From Planctomycetota bacterium (lineage in GTDB: Bacteria; Planctomycetota; UBA11346), in NCBI GenBank assembly GCA_013816645.1, contig JACDEC010000222.1, positions 1-5,779 of the forward strand: a DNA stretch of 5,779 nucleotides, written 5' to 3'. Shown one piece after another: positions 1 to 5,779 of this stretch. The first letter of the stretch is position 1. Every line of letters begins with the position of its first letter. A model generated the notes under the pieces. The model saw only the letters and a program-made list of their open reading frames with translations. It searched no databases and was not told the origin of the DNA. The translations under genes and the position numbers were made by a program.

Positions 1-783
1 GTTGAAGCCGAACCAGCCGACCCACAGCAGCGATGCGCCGATCATCACCATGGCCAGGCTGTGCGGCTTCATCGCTTCCTGCGGATAACCGATGCGCTTG
101 CCGACGATCAGCGCGGCGACCAGTCCAGCGACGCCGCTGTTGATCTCGACCACCGTGCCGCCGGCGAAATCGAGGGTGCCGAACAGGTCGAAGAGGCTGC
201 CTTTGCCGCCCCACATCATGTGGCAGATCGGGCAGTAGACGAAGGTGAACCACAAGCCCGCGAACCACAGCGCGGCCGAGAACTTCACGCGTTCGGCGAA
301 GGCGCCGACCACCAGCGCCGGAGTAATTACCGCGAAGGTCAGCTGGAAGGCGCAGAACACGCTTTCGGGAATGGTCGTCGCCAGCGGATGGACGCTGCCC
401 GGGGTCATGCCGGAAAGCCCCGCCAGCCCGAAGCCGCCGATCAGCGAGCGCAGGGTGAACTCGCCCGCGACCATGCCGCCCTGGTCGAAGCACAGGCTGT
501 AGCCGTAGGCGACCCACAGCAGCGAGATCAGGCAGACGATGGCGAAGCACTGGATGAGCAGCGAGAGCGCATTCTTGGTCCGCACCAGGCCGCCATAGAG
601 CAGGGCCAGACCGGGGATGCTCATCATCAGCACCAGCGCGGTGCAGATCATCAGGAAGCCAGCGTCGCCACCCGCGACCGGCGCGGCGGCGGCGGGCGGC
701 GCGCCGGTGAGCGGCAGCGGTTCCTGGCCAGCGAGCAGGCCGCCGATCATCAGGAGGAACATCAGGCTCAGAGCGCGTCGCAT
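1..783 (-). CDS. amt: Ammonium transporter (Amt/MEP/Rh family), N-terminal 261 residues, cut by the left window edge
   Basis: This is an inner-membrane ammonium channel or transporter. The N-terminus (MRRALSLMFLLMIGGLLAG) looks like a cleavable signal peptide, as in AmtB-type proteins, and is followed by a Pro/Ala-rich stretch and the first transmembrane helices. By recalled alignment with E. coli AmtB, the pore phenylalanines F103 and F107 correspond to F146 and F150 (AFQLTFAVITPALVVGAFAERVKFSA), W148 to W191 (HMMWGG) and the structural D160 to D205 (LDFAGGTVV). The conserved GKRIGY, MKPHSLAMV and GWFGFN blocks follow. The first twin-histidine (AmtB H168) is replaced by Glu213 (VVEINSG). The second twin-histidine would lie beyond the window. 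The ATG at 783 is preceded by a weak G-rich ribosome site at 789-793. The visible part is a little over half of a usual ~430-residue protein. No glnK is visible. The gene follows the AraC regulator on the same strand after 55 bases, so read-through from it is possible. Confidence 0.96.
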   Translation of the reverse strand, partial: MRRALSLMFLLMIGGLLAGQEPLPLTGAPPAAAAPVAGGDAGFLMICTALVLMMSIPGLALLYGGLVRTKNALSLLIQCFAIVCLISLLWVAYGYSLCFDQGGMVAGEFTLRSLIGGFGLAGLSGMTPGSVHPLATTIPESVFCAFQLTFAVITPALVVGAFAERVKFSAALWFAGLWFTFVYCPICHMMWGGKGSLFDLFGTLDFAGGTVVEINSGVAGLVAALIVGKRIGYPQEAMKPHSLAMVMIGASLLWVGWFGFN

Positions 784-788
784 GGCAT

Positions 789-804
789 CCCCCGGTAAGA
801 GGGG
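789..804 (-). promoter_or_regulatory. Weak G-rich ribosome binding site of amt inside a small hairpin
   Basis: On the minus strand a GGGGG run (793-789) ends 5 bases before the amt ATG. It can pair with CCCC at 804-801 across a 7-base loop, which would partly hide the ribosome site. The G-run supports the chosen start. The pairing is only 4 bp and may be chance in GC-rich DNA. Confidence 0.35.
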
Positions 805-812
805 CCGAGTTA

Positions 813-829
813 TGCTGCACGACGCAGCA
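813..829 (-). other. Perfect 6-bp stem-loop between the araC-type gene and amt
   Basis: The arms TGCTGC (813-818) and GCAGCA (824-829) flank a 5-base loop. The hairpin begins 9 bases after the stop codon of the regulator gene on the minus strand. No T-tract follows it on that strand, so it is not a standard intrinsic terminator. It could act as a 3' end stabiliser, a weak attenuator between the two genes, or be chance. I see no sigma-54 (-24/-12) motif in the 55-base gap, although amt genes are often under that control in Proteobacteria. Confidence 0.4.
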
Positions 830-838
830 GGTGCGCGC

Positions 839-1750
839 TCAATTGCTGCGCAGTGTGTCACTCCGCTGGGCTGCGCGGTAGGCCCGCGGCGAACTGCCGA
901 TCAGTCGTTGGAAGACCCGGTTGAAGAACGACTGGTCGCTGAAACCGCAGCGGGCAGCGATCGTCCCGATCGGATCGGCGGTCGCGCGCAGGGCGACCAG
1001 GGCGGCATTGATGCGTTGGCGCTGCACGTAGGCCAGGATGGTCGAACCGGTGTGCCGTCGGAACGCCCGACAGAGGTGCTCGCGACTGACGCCGGCCTGA
1101 CGGGCGAGCTGGCCGAGATGCACCGGCCGTGACGGATCCTCGTCGAGCGTACGCCGCACGCCGAGGATGCGCAGTTCGGACTCGCTCGGCTCCTCCTGCT
1201 CGGGGACCACTCCCAGCGCGCGAGCATTGCGCGCGCACAGGATCAGGAAACGGCGCAGGCAGGCGAGCATCGCCTCGCGGTACCCCGGCTGCCGACCCTC
1301 CTGTTCGGCGAGCATCTCGCGCAGCACGGCTTCGTGTTCGCCGCCGGGCGCGAAGCGCAGATGGACGAAATGATCGAGGCGATGGCGCAGGCTGGGATGC
1401 AGCGGGATGATACGGTTGAGGTCGCTCTGCAGTTCGGGACCGACATCAGGCAGACCGAAGCCGGCGACGTCGAGGTACAGGTTGATCACCGCCATGCCCG
1501 CGGCGGTGGTGACGATGTCGTGGGCCTGACCGTAGTGGGTGATGCCGAGCGACCCGGGACCGGTCGCGAAGGCCCGATCGCCGAGCTGGTGGGTGCCCTC
1601 GCCGGCGAGGATGCAGTTGAGCTCGACCACGTCATGGGTGTGTCGGGTCGCCAGCGAGCGATGCACGTAGGTCGGCAGGAACTGCACGGCGAAGCCGATG
1701 CCGTTGAGGCCGGCGAAGCTCTGACGGAGCTGGAGGTGCGCGATGCGCAT
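839..1750 (-). CDS. AraC-family transcriptional regulator with N-terminal cupin sensor domain
   Basis: This is a cytoplasmic one-component regulator of 303 residues. The N-terminal half reads as an AraC-type cupin ligand-binding fold, with RHTHDVVELNCILAGEGTHQLGD (in two pieces, RHTHDVVELN and CILAGEGTHQLGD) at about residues 36-58; the histidines at 38 and 40 match the family pattern. The C-terminal domain has two helix-turn-helix units: residues 211-232 (HLGQLARQAGVSREHLCRAF) and 258-280 (IGTIAARCGFSDQSFFNRVF). The family signature ending SPRAYR follows at 287-292. I chose the ATG at 1750 because it leaves an AT-rich promoter gap to the divergent dioxygenase gene. An in-frame ATG at 1804 would add 18 residues and overlap the likely promoter. 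Neither start has a clear Shine-Dalgarno site. The frame stays open far upstream (to about 2905), but that extension is antisense to the dioxygenase gene and has no protein-like features. The likely target is the divergent gene, and perhaps itself. The ligand is unknown. Confidence 0.93.
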   Translation of the reverse strand: MRIAHLQLRQSFAGLNGIGFAVQFLPTYVHRSLATRHTHDVVELNCILAGEGTHQLGDRAFATGPGSLGITHYGQAHDIVTTAAGMAVINLYLDVAGFGLPDVGPELQSDLNRIIPLHPSLRHRLDHFVHLRFAPGGEHEAVLREMLAEQEGRQPGYREAMLACLRRFLILCARNARALGVVPEQEEPSESELRILGVRRTLDEDPSRPVHLGQLARQAGVSREHLCRAFRRHTGSTILAYVQRQRINAALVALRATADPIGTIAARCGFSDQSFFNRVFQRLIGSSPRAYRAAQRSDTLRSN

Positions 1751-1825
1751 GGCCCAGGCTAAAGCGTCCAGGCCGGCGATCAATATCGACCATAAATGTG
1801 CCATTGGCTGGACTATCCTGTCGGC
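1751..1825. promoter_or_regulatory. Divergent promoter region between the AraC-type regulator and the dioxygenase gene
   Basis: The 75-base gap holds the most AT-rich patch of this area (about 1780-1805, with CAATATCGACCATAAATG), as expected of a shared divergent promoter and regulator site in GC-rich DNA. For the plus strand, a TATCCT at 1814-1819 and a CATAAA at 1791-1796 each match the -10 consensus at 4 of 6 positions, but neither has a convincing -35. Two small inverted repeats could be operator half-sites: CGAT/ATCG around 1777-1788 and GCCATTGGC at 1800-1808. Assignment of exact promoter elements is not secure. Confidence 0.45.
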
Positions 1826-2683
1826 ATGCGTAGCACCCCGACCCCCGCCGAGATCGCCACCTACCGTCGCGACGGCTTCGTGGTCATCGCGGATTTCCTG
1901 ACCCCGGCCGAGACCTGCGAACTCGCCGCTGCCACCGCCGAGGCGGTCGCGCGTCTCGGCGCCAGCAAGCTCGCCGGCGGCGACTGGCAGGAGGGCGACG
2001 GCTATTACGACCAGGTGTTCCTCCAGCGCATCAACCTGTGGAAGTTGTCCGAGACGGTGAAGCGCTACATGCTCGGACCGCAGTTCGGACGCTTCGCCGC
2101 GGAACTCGCCGGCGTCGAGCGGCTGCGCTGCTACCACGACCAGACCCTGCAGAAGCAGCCGTGGGCCAATCCCACGGCCTGGCATCTCGACGATCCCTAC
2201 TGGCCGTTCTCGACGCGCGACGCGATCTCGACCTGGGTGGCGCTCGACGACGCGACCTACGAGAACGGCTGCCTCTACTTCCTGCCCGGCAGCCACCGCA
2301 TGGTCGACTTCCGCGGCCCGGGCATCGACGTCAACATGGCCGCGCTGTTCGCGATGTATCCCGAACTGGCCTCGATCGAACCGGTGGCCGCGCCGATGCG
2401 CGCGGGCAGCGCCAGCTTCCACAACGGACTGACCGCGCACGGTGCCGGCGCCAACATGACGCCGCGCTGGCGACGGGCGATGACCGCGGCGTACTTCCCG
2501 GATGGCGCCACCTACAACGGCCAGGCCGGCATTCTGCCGCCGGCGTATGCGGCGACGCTCAGTCCTGGTGACGTGCTCGAGCACGCGAGCGAACTGCCGA
2601 TCGTGCATGACGCCGCGAGCATCCGTGAAACCGCGGCGACGCGCGGCGCAGCCTTCGCCCAATCCGAGACCCCGCGCGCATGA
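1826..2683 (+). CDS. Phytanoyl-CoA dioxygenase (PhyH) family non-haem iron, 2-oxoglutarate-dependent oxygenase
   Basis: This 285-residue cytoplasmic enzyme belongs to the PhyH family, whose members hydroxylate a substrate using Fe(II), O2 and 2-oxoglutarate. The N-terminus has the typical opening TPAEIATYRRDGFVVIADFL. The iron-binding facial triad is visible as H120-x-D122 (TAWHLDDPYWPF) and the distal H205 (GLTAHGAG). The 2-oxoglutarate-binding arginine is probably R217 (within PRWRRAMTAAYFPDG). The block ENGCLYFLPGSHR (147-158) is characteristic of the family. The length is normal. I chose the ATG at 1826 because the family homology starts just after it. An in-frame ATG at 1796 would add 10 residues and lie inside the presumed promoter. 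No Shine-Dalgarno site is evident for either. It is transcribed divergently from the AraC-type gene, which suggests substrate-responsive control. The substrate cannot be told from sequence, because this family ranges from fatty acyl-CoA to ectoine and secondary metabolites. Confidence 0.94.
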   Translation: MRSTPTPAEIATYRRDGFVVIADFLTPAETCELAAATAEAVARLGASKLAGGDWQEGDGYYDQVFLQRINLWKLSETVKRYMLGPQFGRFAAELAGVERLRCYHDQTLQKQPWANPTAWHLDDPYWPFSTRDAISTWVALDDATYENGCLYFLPGSHRMVDFRGPGIDVNMAALFAMYPELASIEPVAAPMRAGSASFHNGLTAHGAGANMTPRWRRAMTAAYFPDGATYNGQAGILPPAYAATLSPGDVLEHASELPIVHDAASIRETAATRGAAFAQSETPRA

Positions 2684-2833
2684 ATGGGATGGCCGCGGCG
2701 TTACAAGTTTCGCTCCGGACGTGCTTTGCACGGTATGCTTCAGCCATGGCGCGGCATTCGCGTAGCGCGACATGATTGCCCGGCGCCCGCCGACGGTTAT
2801 CAGATGCACCGTCTGCACCCGCACAGGTGAGCC

Positions 2834-2932
2834 ATGACCACGCGCGCTGTTTATCCGTTGTCGTCTCATTCGACCCTCCGGCACCGCGCCGCCGCGATCC
2901 ACCAATTCGGTCCGGGTCCCTGCCCGACCTGA
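2834..2932 (+). CDS. Possible 32-residue small ORF or leader peptide, unrecognised
   Basis: The ATG at 2834 is preceded by an AGGTGA-type site (2825-2830) at a short spacing and is followed by 31 codons and TGA. The product starts MTTRAVYPLSSHSTL and ends in a Gly/Pro/Cys-rich tail (FGPGPCPT). About 75 percent of third positions are G or C, lower than in the flanking genes. It has no transmembrane segment or domain I recognise. A CACC/GGTG pairing could hide the ribosome site. It could be a leader peptide for the downstream gene or random sequence, and random is more likely. Confidence 0.2.
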   Translation: MTTRAVYPLSSHSTLRHRAAAIHQFGPGPCPT

Positions 2933-2969
2933 CCCGTCGCGAGACGCGGTCTTCGCATTGAGCCGCTGA

Positions 2970-3094
2970 TCGGGCCTAGCCCGACGCAGCTCCCCTCCAA
3001 TCCATCAGTCCCCGCGCTCGACGCATTCCGCGTCGCGGCGTTCGCCGTTCGATCGGCGAAGACTTTCATTCGTGTCAGCTTCCTCCTCCGGAAG
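2970..3094 (+). promoter_or_regulatory. Leader of the ABC gene with four successive perfect stem-loops
   Basis: Four hairpins follow one another in 125 bases. They are TCGGGC-CTA-GCCCGA (2970-2984, 6 bp), CGACGC-ATTCC-GCGTCG (3019-3035, 6 bp), TTCGCCG-TTCGAT-CGGCGAA (3041-3060, 7 bp) and CTTCC-TCCTCC-GGAAG (3079-3094, 5 bp). A fifth, imperfect one with a bulge precedes them at 2939-2956. The last one covers part of the ribosome site of the ABC gene. None is followed by a T-tract. The pairings are seen directly. A regulatory role is inferred, since chance hairpins are common at this GC content. It does not match any riboswitch class I recognise. Confidence 0.35.
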
Positions 3095-3096
3095 GA
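3090..3096 (+). promoter_or_regulatory. Shine-Dalgarno site that fixes the GTG start of the ABC gene
   Basis: GGAAGGA ends 5 bases before the GTG at 3102 and is the best ribosome site in the window. The other in-frame start candidate, GTG at 3072, has no such site upstream. The upstream in-frame stop is the TGA at 2967-2969, and there is no in-frame ATG between it and 3102. Confidence 0.7.
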
Positions 3097-3101
3097 CGAC
3101 C

Positions 3102-5779
3102 GTGCTCCAACTCCATGGCGCCCCATCACCAGCAGGCAACGTCGCGCCGCCACGCCTGCGCAGCGAGCTCCCCGGGCCGATCGTCGCTGCGCTCGCGTCG
3201 GTCGGCGCGGATCCACGCGACGCGGTCCTGGCGATCGCGACCGACATCAATCTCACCGGCGCCTACCTGCGCCAGTGGGTGGTTGCCACGCGCACGACGC
3301 TGTGGGTGTTCGACGAGGGCGAACCGCGTCCGCCCTCGCTGGCGGTGGCGCTGAGCGAGATCGCCGAGTTCCGCGCCGTCGCGGTGTACGGTTCCGGCCT
3401 GCTGCAGGCCAAGATCGGCGGCATCTGGCTCGACGTGGTGCGCTACAGCAATCGCGAGAAGTACCATTTCGGCCGTCTCGCCAAACGCCTCGGCGACCTG
3501 CGCGAGGGCAAGGCGGTCGAACTCACGCCCGAGGACGAGGTCGATCCGCGGCGCTGCGCGATCTCGGGCATCGTCCTCGAGTACCCCGGGCAGCTCTCGC
3601 CGTTCGCGGTCAAGCACGGTGCGGCGTTGTCACGGGTCATGCAGCTGATGCGCCCGTACTGGCCGGCGGCCTTCGCCATGATGGTGTTGCTGCTCGCCAC
3701 CGTCGCGCTCGACATGATCGCGCCGCGGCTGATCAAGTACCTGATCGACCACGTGCTCGACCCCAAGACCGCGGGCATGGCCCAGCCTTTCGCCTTCCTC
3801 GAGCACCTGACCCAGCCCACCCACCTGCTGCTGGTGGTGGTCGCCGCCTACGCGCTCGCGCAGATCGTGCGCGCGGTCTGCGCCATCGCCAACGGCCGCA
3901 TCGCCAGCCGGGTCGGCACCTCGATCTCGTTCGACATCCGCACCAAGCTGGTCGCCCACCTCGAGCAGCTCAGCCTGGCCTACTACGACAAGCAGTCGGT
4001 GGGCTCGCTGGTCGGGCGGGTCGCCTACGACACCGAAGCCGTGCAGGGTTTCATGGCCCAGCTGATCGCCGGCTTCCTGATGCAGATCCTGATGGTGATC
4101 CTCGCCGCGATCTCGATGTACAGCCTGCAGCCGCAGCTCGCGCTGTGGGCGCTGACCCCGGCGCCGTTCGTGATCGCCGGCACCCTGGTCTTCTACCGCT
4201 ACGTCTACCCGCACTACCAGCGCTTCTGGGATCGCTCGTCGCGCCAAGCCGGCATGCTCAACGGCCTGCTCAGCGGCATCCGCGTGGTCAAGTCGTTCGC
4301 CCAGGAGGACCGCGAGCTCAAGCGCTTCACCGCCTCGTCCGAGACCCTGCGCGACGCGCGGCTGCGCGTCGACGCGTCGGCTTCGACGTTCTACCCGCTG
4401 ATGGGCCTGATCTTCGGCGTCGGCGGCTGGATCGTGTGGTACGTCGGCGGCGTCAAGGTGCTGGAAAGCAACGCCGCGCTGGCCGGCGGCGCTTCTCCGG
4501 ACACCGCCGCCGGTATCAGCCTGGGCACGCTGATCGCGTTCTTCAGCTACCTCGGGCTGTTCTACGGGCCGCTCTCGAGCCTGACCAACCTGACCTCGTG
4601 GCTGACCCAGTTCAGCACCCAGATGCACCGCATCTTCGAGGTGCTCGACACGCCGATCGCCATCCCCGAGAGCCGCCAGCCCGTCACCCTGCCGCAGGTC
4701 CGCGGCGAGATCGAGTTCCAGGGCGTCACGTTCGGCTACAGCCGGCAATCGCCGATCCTCAAGAACGTCAGCTTCCACATCAAACCCGGCGAGATGATCG
4801 GCGTGGTCGGCCGCAGCGGCTCGGGCAAGTCGACGGTGATCAACCTGATCTCGCGCTTCTACGACGTCGACGAGGGCAAGGTGCTGATCGACGGCGTCGA
4901 GGTCCGCGAGATGCGCATGCAGGACCTGCGCCGCAGCATCGGCGTGGTGCTGCAGGAGCCGTTCCTGTTCCGCGGCACGCTGTGGGACAACCTGGTCTAC
5001 GGACGTTCCGACGCGGCGATCGAGGACGTCATCGCCGCCAGCCGCGCCGGCAACGCCCACGACTTCATCATGCGCCAGATGCAGGCCTACGACACCTGGG
5101 TCGGCGAGCGCGGCGCGGGCCTGTCCGGCGGCGAGCGCCAGCGCCTGTCGATCGCCCGCGCCCTGCTCTGCGAGCCGCGCATCCTGATCCTCGACGAGGC
5201 GACCTCGAGCGTCGACAGCGAGTCCGAACTGGCGATCCAGACCGCGCTCGGCGAACTGGTCAAGGGTCGCACCAGCATCATCATCGCCCATCGCCTGAGC
5301 ACGCTGCGCACCTGCGACCGCATCCTGGTCGTCGACGACGGGCGCATCGCCGAGCAGGGCTCGCACGCCGAACTCATGCAGCTCGGCGGGCGCTACGCCC
5401 GTCTGGTGCGCATCCAGGGATCTGCCGACGAAGGTTCGATCGACGCCCTGGTCGAGCAGGAGAAGCATGCGCACGATCGCAGCGATGACGGCAGCGTCGC
5501 GCCGAGCGGACTGGGGGCGATCGCCGGCCACCGCCCGCGCTGGCTGAAACCGGAATTCACCCGCATCGCCCGTGACGACCGCCAGGCCCTGCACATCTCC
5601 ATCGACGGCGAAACCACCTACGATGGCGTCTTCGCTCTGCGCTGCATGCCGGTGCGGCATCCCGACCGCTACATCAGCCTGCGCTGGATCGTCGGAGACA
5701 ACCGCGAGCAGGAGATCGGCCTGATCCGCGATCTCGCCGAGTGGCCCGAGGAGGCGCAGCGCCTGATCCGCGAGACCCT
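3102..5779 (+). CDS. ABC exporter half-transporter with N-terminal PH-like domain and C-terminal fused DUF1854 domain, cut by the right window edge
   Basis: The 892 visible residues form one chain. Residues ~22-136 are a soluble domain resembling the PH-like sensor domain of this ABC subfamily (DINLTGAYLRQWVVATRTTL; YGSGLLQAKIGGIWLDVVRY). Residues 148-172 sit where relatives carry a four-cysteine zinc ribbon, but only C152 remains. A six-helix transmembrane domain spans ~185-490, with about 15 extra Ala/Gly-rich residues between helices 5 and 6. The nucleotide-binding domain is complete: Walker A GRSGSGKST (570-578), Q-loop Q618, signature LSGGE (674-678), Walker B ILILDEA (694-700), D-loop SSVD and switch H730. 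After an acidic linker, DUF1854 begins near 811 (RPRWLKPEFTRIARDD; RHPDRYISLRWIVGD) in the same frame with no stop, and runs off the window. As a half-transporter it should act as a dimer in the inner membrane, probably exporting. The substrate is unknown. DUF1854 has been noted at ABC C-termini and proposed to bind ligand. Related proteins are, as I recall, labelled cyanophycin-metabolism-associated. Confidence 0.93.
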   Translation, partial: MLQLHGAPSPAGNVAPPRLRSELPGPIVAALASVGADPRDAVLAIATDINLTGAYLRQWVVATRTTLWVFDEGEPRPPSLAVALSEIAEFRAVAVYGSGLLQAKIGGIWLDVVRYSNREKYHFGRLAKRLGDLREGKAVELTPEDEVDPRRCAISGIVLEYPGQLSPFAVKHGAALSRVMQLMRPYWPAAFAMMVLLLATVALDMIAPRLIKYLIDHVLDPKTAGMAQPFAFLEHLTQPTHLLLVVVAAYALAQIVRAVCAIANGRIASRVGTSISFDIRTKLVAHLEQLSLAYYDKQSVGSLVGRVAYDTEAVQGFMAQLIAGFLMQILMVILAAISMYSLQPQLALWALTPAPFVIAGTLVFYRYVYPHYQRFWDRSSRQAGMLNGLLSGIRVVKSFAQEDRELKRFTASSETLRDARLRVDASASTFYPLMGLIFGVGGWIVWYVGGVKVLESNAALAGGASPDTAAGISLGTLIAFFSYLGLFYGPLSSLTNLTSWLTQFSTQMHRIFEVLDTPIAIPESRQPVTLPQVRGEIEFQGVTFGYSRQSPILKNVSFHIKPGEMIGVVGRSGSGKSTVINLISRFYDVDEGKVLIDGVEVREMRMQDLRRSIGVVLQEPFLFRGTLWDNLVYGRSDAAIEDVIAASRAGNAHDFIMRQMQAYDTWVGERGAGLSGGERQRLSIARALLCEPRILILDEATSSVDSESELAIQTALGELVKGRTSIIIAHRLSTLRTCDRILVVDDGRIAEQGSHAELMQLGGRYARLVRIQGSADEGSIDALVEQEKHAHDRSDDGSVAPSGLGAIAGHRPRWLKPEFTRIARDDRQALHISIDGETTYDGVFALRCMPVRHPDRYISLRWIVGDNREQEIGLIRDLAEWPEEAQRLIRET

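Larger units (their letters stand above)
2684..3101. other. 418-base intergenic region with no convincing gene, structured towards its 3' end
   Basis: This region lies between the dioxygenase stop codon and the start of the ABC gene, in tandem orientation. I see no tRNA, no intrinsic terminator with a T-tract and no protein-like ORF of useful length. It holds a small inverted repeat at 2758-2770 (TCGCG, TAG, CGCGA), a TATGCT -10-like hexamer at 2734-2739 without a good -35, one possible 32-codon ORF (2834-2932) and a run of perfect stem-loops from 2970 to 3094. The size suggests that the ABC gene has its own promoter and leader rather than being co-transcribed with the dioxygenase gene. Confidence 0.6.

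Noticed and set aside
61..798. A 245-codon plus-strand open frame at the left end
   Set aside because: It is antisense to amt, whose conserved Amt motifs are unmistakable. The translation is Gln/Glu/Ala-rich and featureless.
1805..2905. N-terminal extension of the AraC frame to a start at 2905 (688 residues)
   Set aside because: The extension is antisense to the PhyH gene, contains no recognisable domain, and would more than double the usual AraC length.
2970..2984. Stem-loop TCGGGC-CTA-GCCCGA as an intrinsic terminator for the dioxygenase gene
   Set aside because: It lies almost 290 bases after the stop codon and has no T-tract on either side.
3036..3062. GTTCGATC flanked by complementary arms, resembling a tRNA T-arm
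   Set aside because: The loop is six bases with a 7-bp stem (TTCGCCG/CGGCGAA), the position-61 C rule fails for a 7-base loop, and there is no acceptor, D or anticodon arm in the proper positions.
3072..3101. GTG at 3072 as the start of the ABC gene (10 more residues, MSASSSGRTT)
   Set aside because: It has no ribosome site upstream, whereas the GTG at 3102 has GGAAGGA five bases before it. The added residues show no family similarity.
3275..5488. A 737-codon plus-strand open frame
   Set aside because: It is in another frame from the ABC motifs and translates to Arg/Ala/Pro/Gly-rich sequence without recognisable features. It is a shadow of the gene that starts at 3102.
3630..5660. A 676-codon open frame on the minus strand, rich in Asp, His, Arg and Gln
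   Set aside because: It is exactly antisense to the ABC-DUF1854 gene. Its translation is low-complexity and charged with no domain, as expected of a GC-rich shadow frame. The plus-strand frame carries all the ABC motifs.

Overview
The window is high-GC bacterial chromosomal DNA holding four protein genes, two of them cut by the window edges. I see no rRNA, tRNA, CRISPR array, insertion sequence or phage feature. The organism cannot be fixed from the sequence. A cytoplasmic regulator of the AraC family divergent from a phytanoyl-CoA dioxygenase-like gene is an arrangement I associate with Planctomycetota and related groups. ABC-DUF1854 proteins I also associate with Betaproteobacteria. I lean weakly towards a high-GC planctomycete-like or proteobacterial genome.

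Left half, minus strand: an ammonium transporter gene (amt; first 261 codons, 783 to 1, running off the left edge) lies 55 bases downstream of an AraC-family regulator gene (1750 to 839). The amt product carries glutamate where the first 'twin-histidine' of the pore is expected. A perfect 6-bp hairpin sits between the two genes.

Centre: a short, unusually AT-rich divergent promoter region (1751-1825) separates the regulator from a plus-strand PhyH-type non-haem iron dioxygenase (1826-2683). The regulator is the natural candidate to control the dioxygenase.

Right half, plus strand: 418 bases with no convincing gene (2684-3101) contain one possible 32-codon ORF and a run of perfect stem-loops. 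These lead into a well-placed Shine-Dalgarno site and a very long gene (3102 to beyond 5779). Its product is one chain with four parts: an N-terminal PH-like cytoplasmic domain, a short segment that looks like a decayed zinc ribbon, a complete ABC exporter half-transporter (TMD plus NBD with all motifs intact), and the start of a C-terminal DUF1854 domain. The longest open frames over this region in other frames (about 737 and 676 codons) are GC-driven shadows.

How the genes relate: the AraC/PhyH pair looks like a regulated catabolic or oxidative unit of unknown substrate. The ABC-DUF1854 protein belongs to a family that, from memory, is named in some databases for its association with cyanophycin (nitrogen-storage polymer) genes. 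Its proximity to amt hints at a nitrogen theme, but the genes are on opposite strands and the link is speculative.
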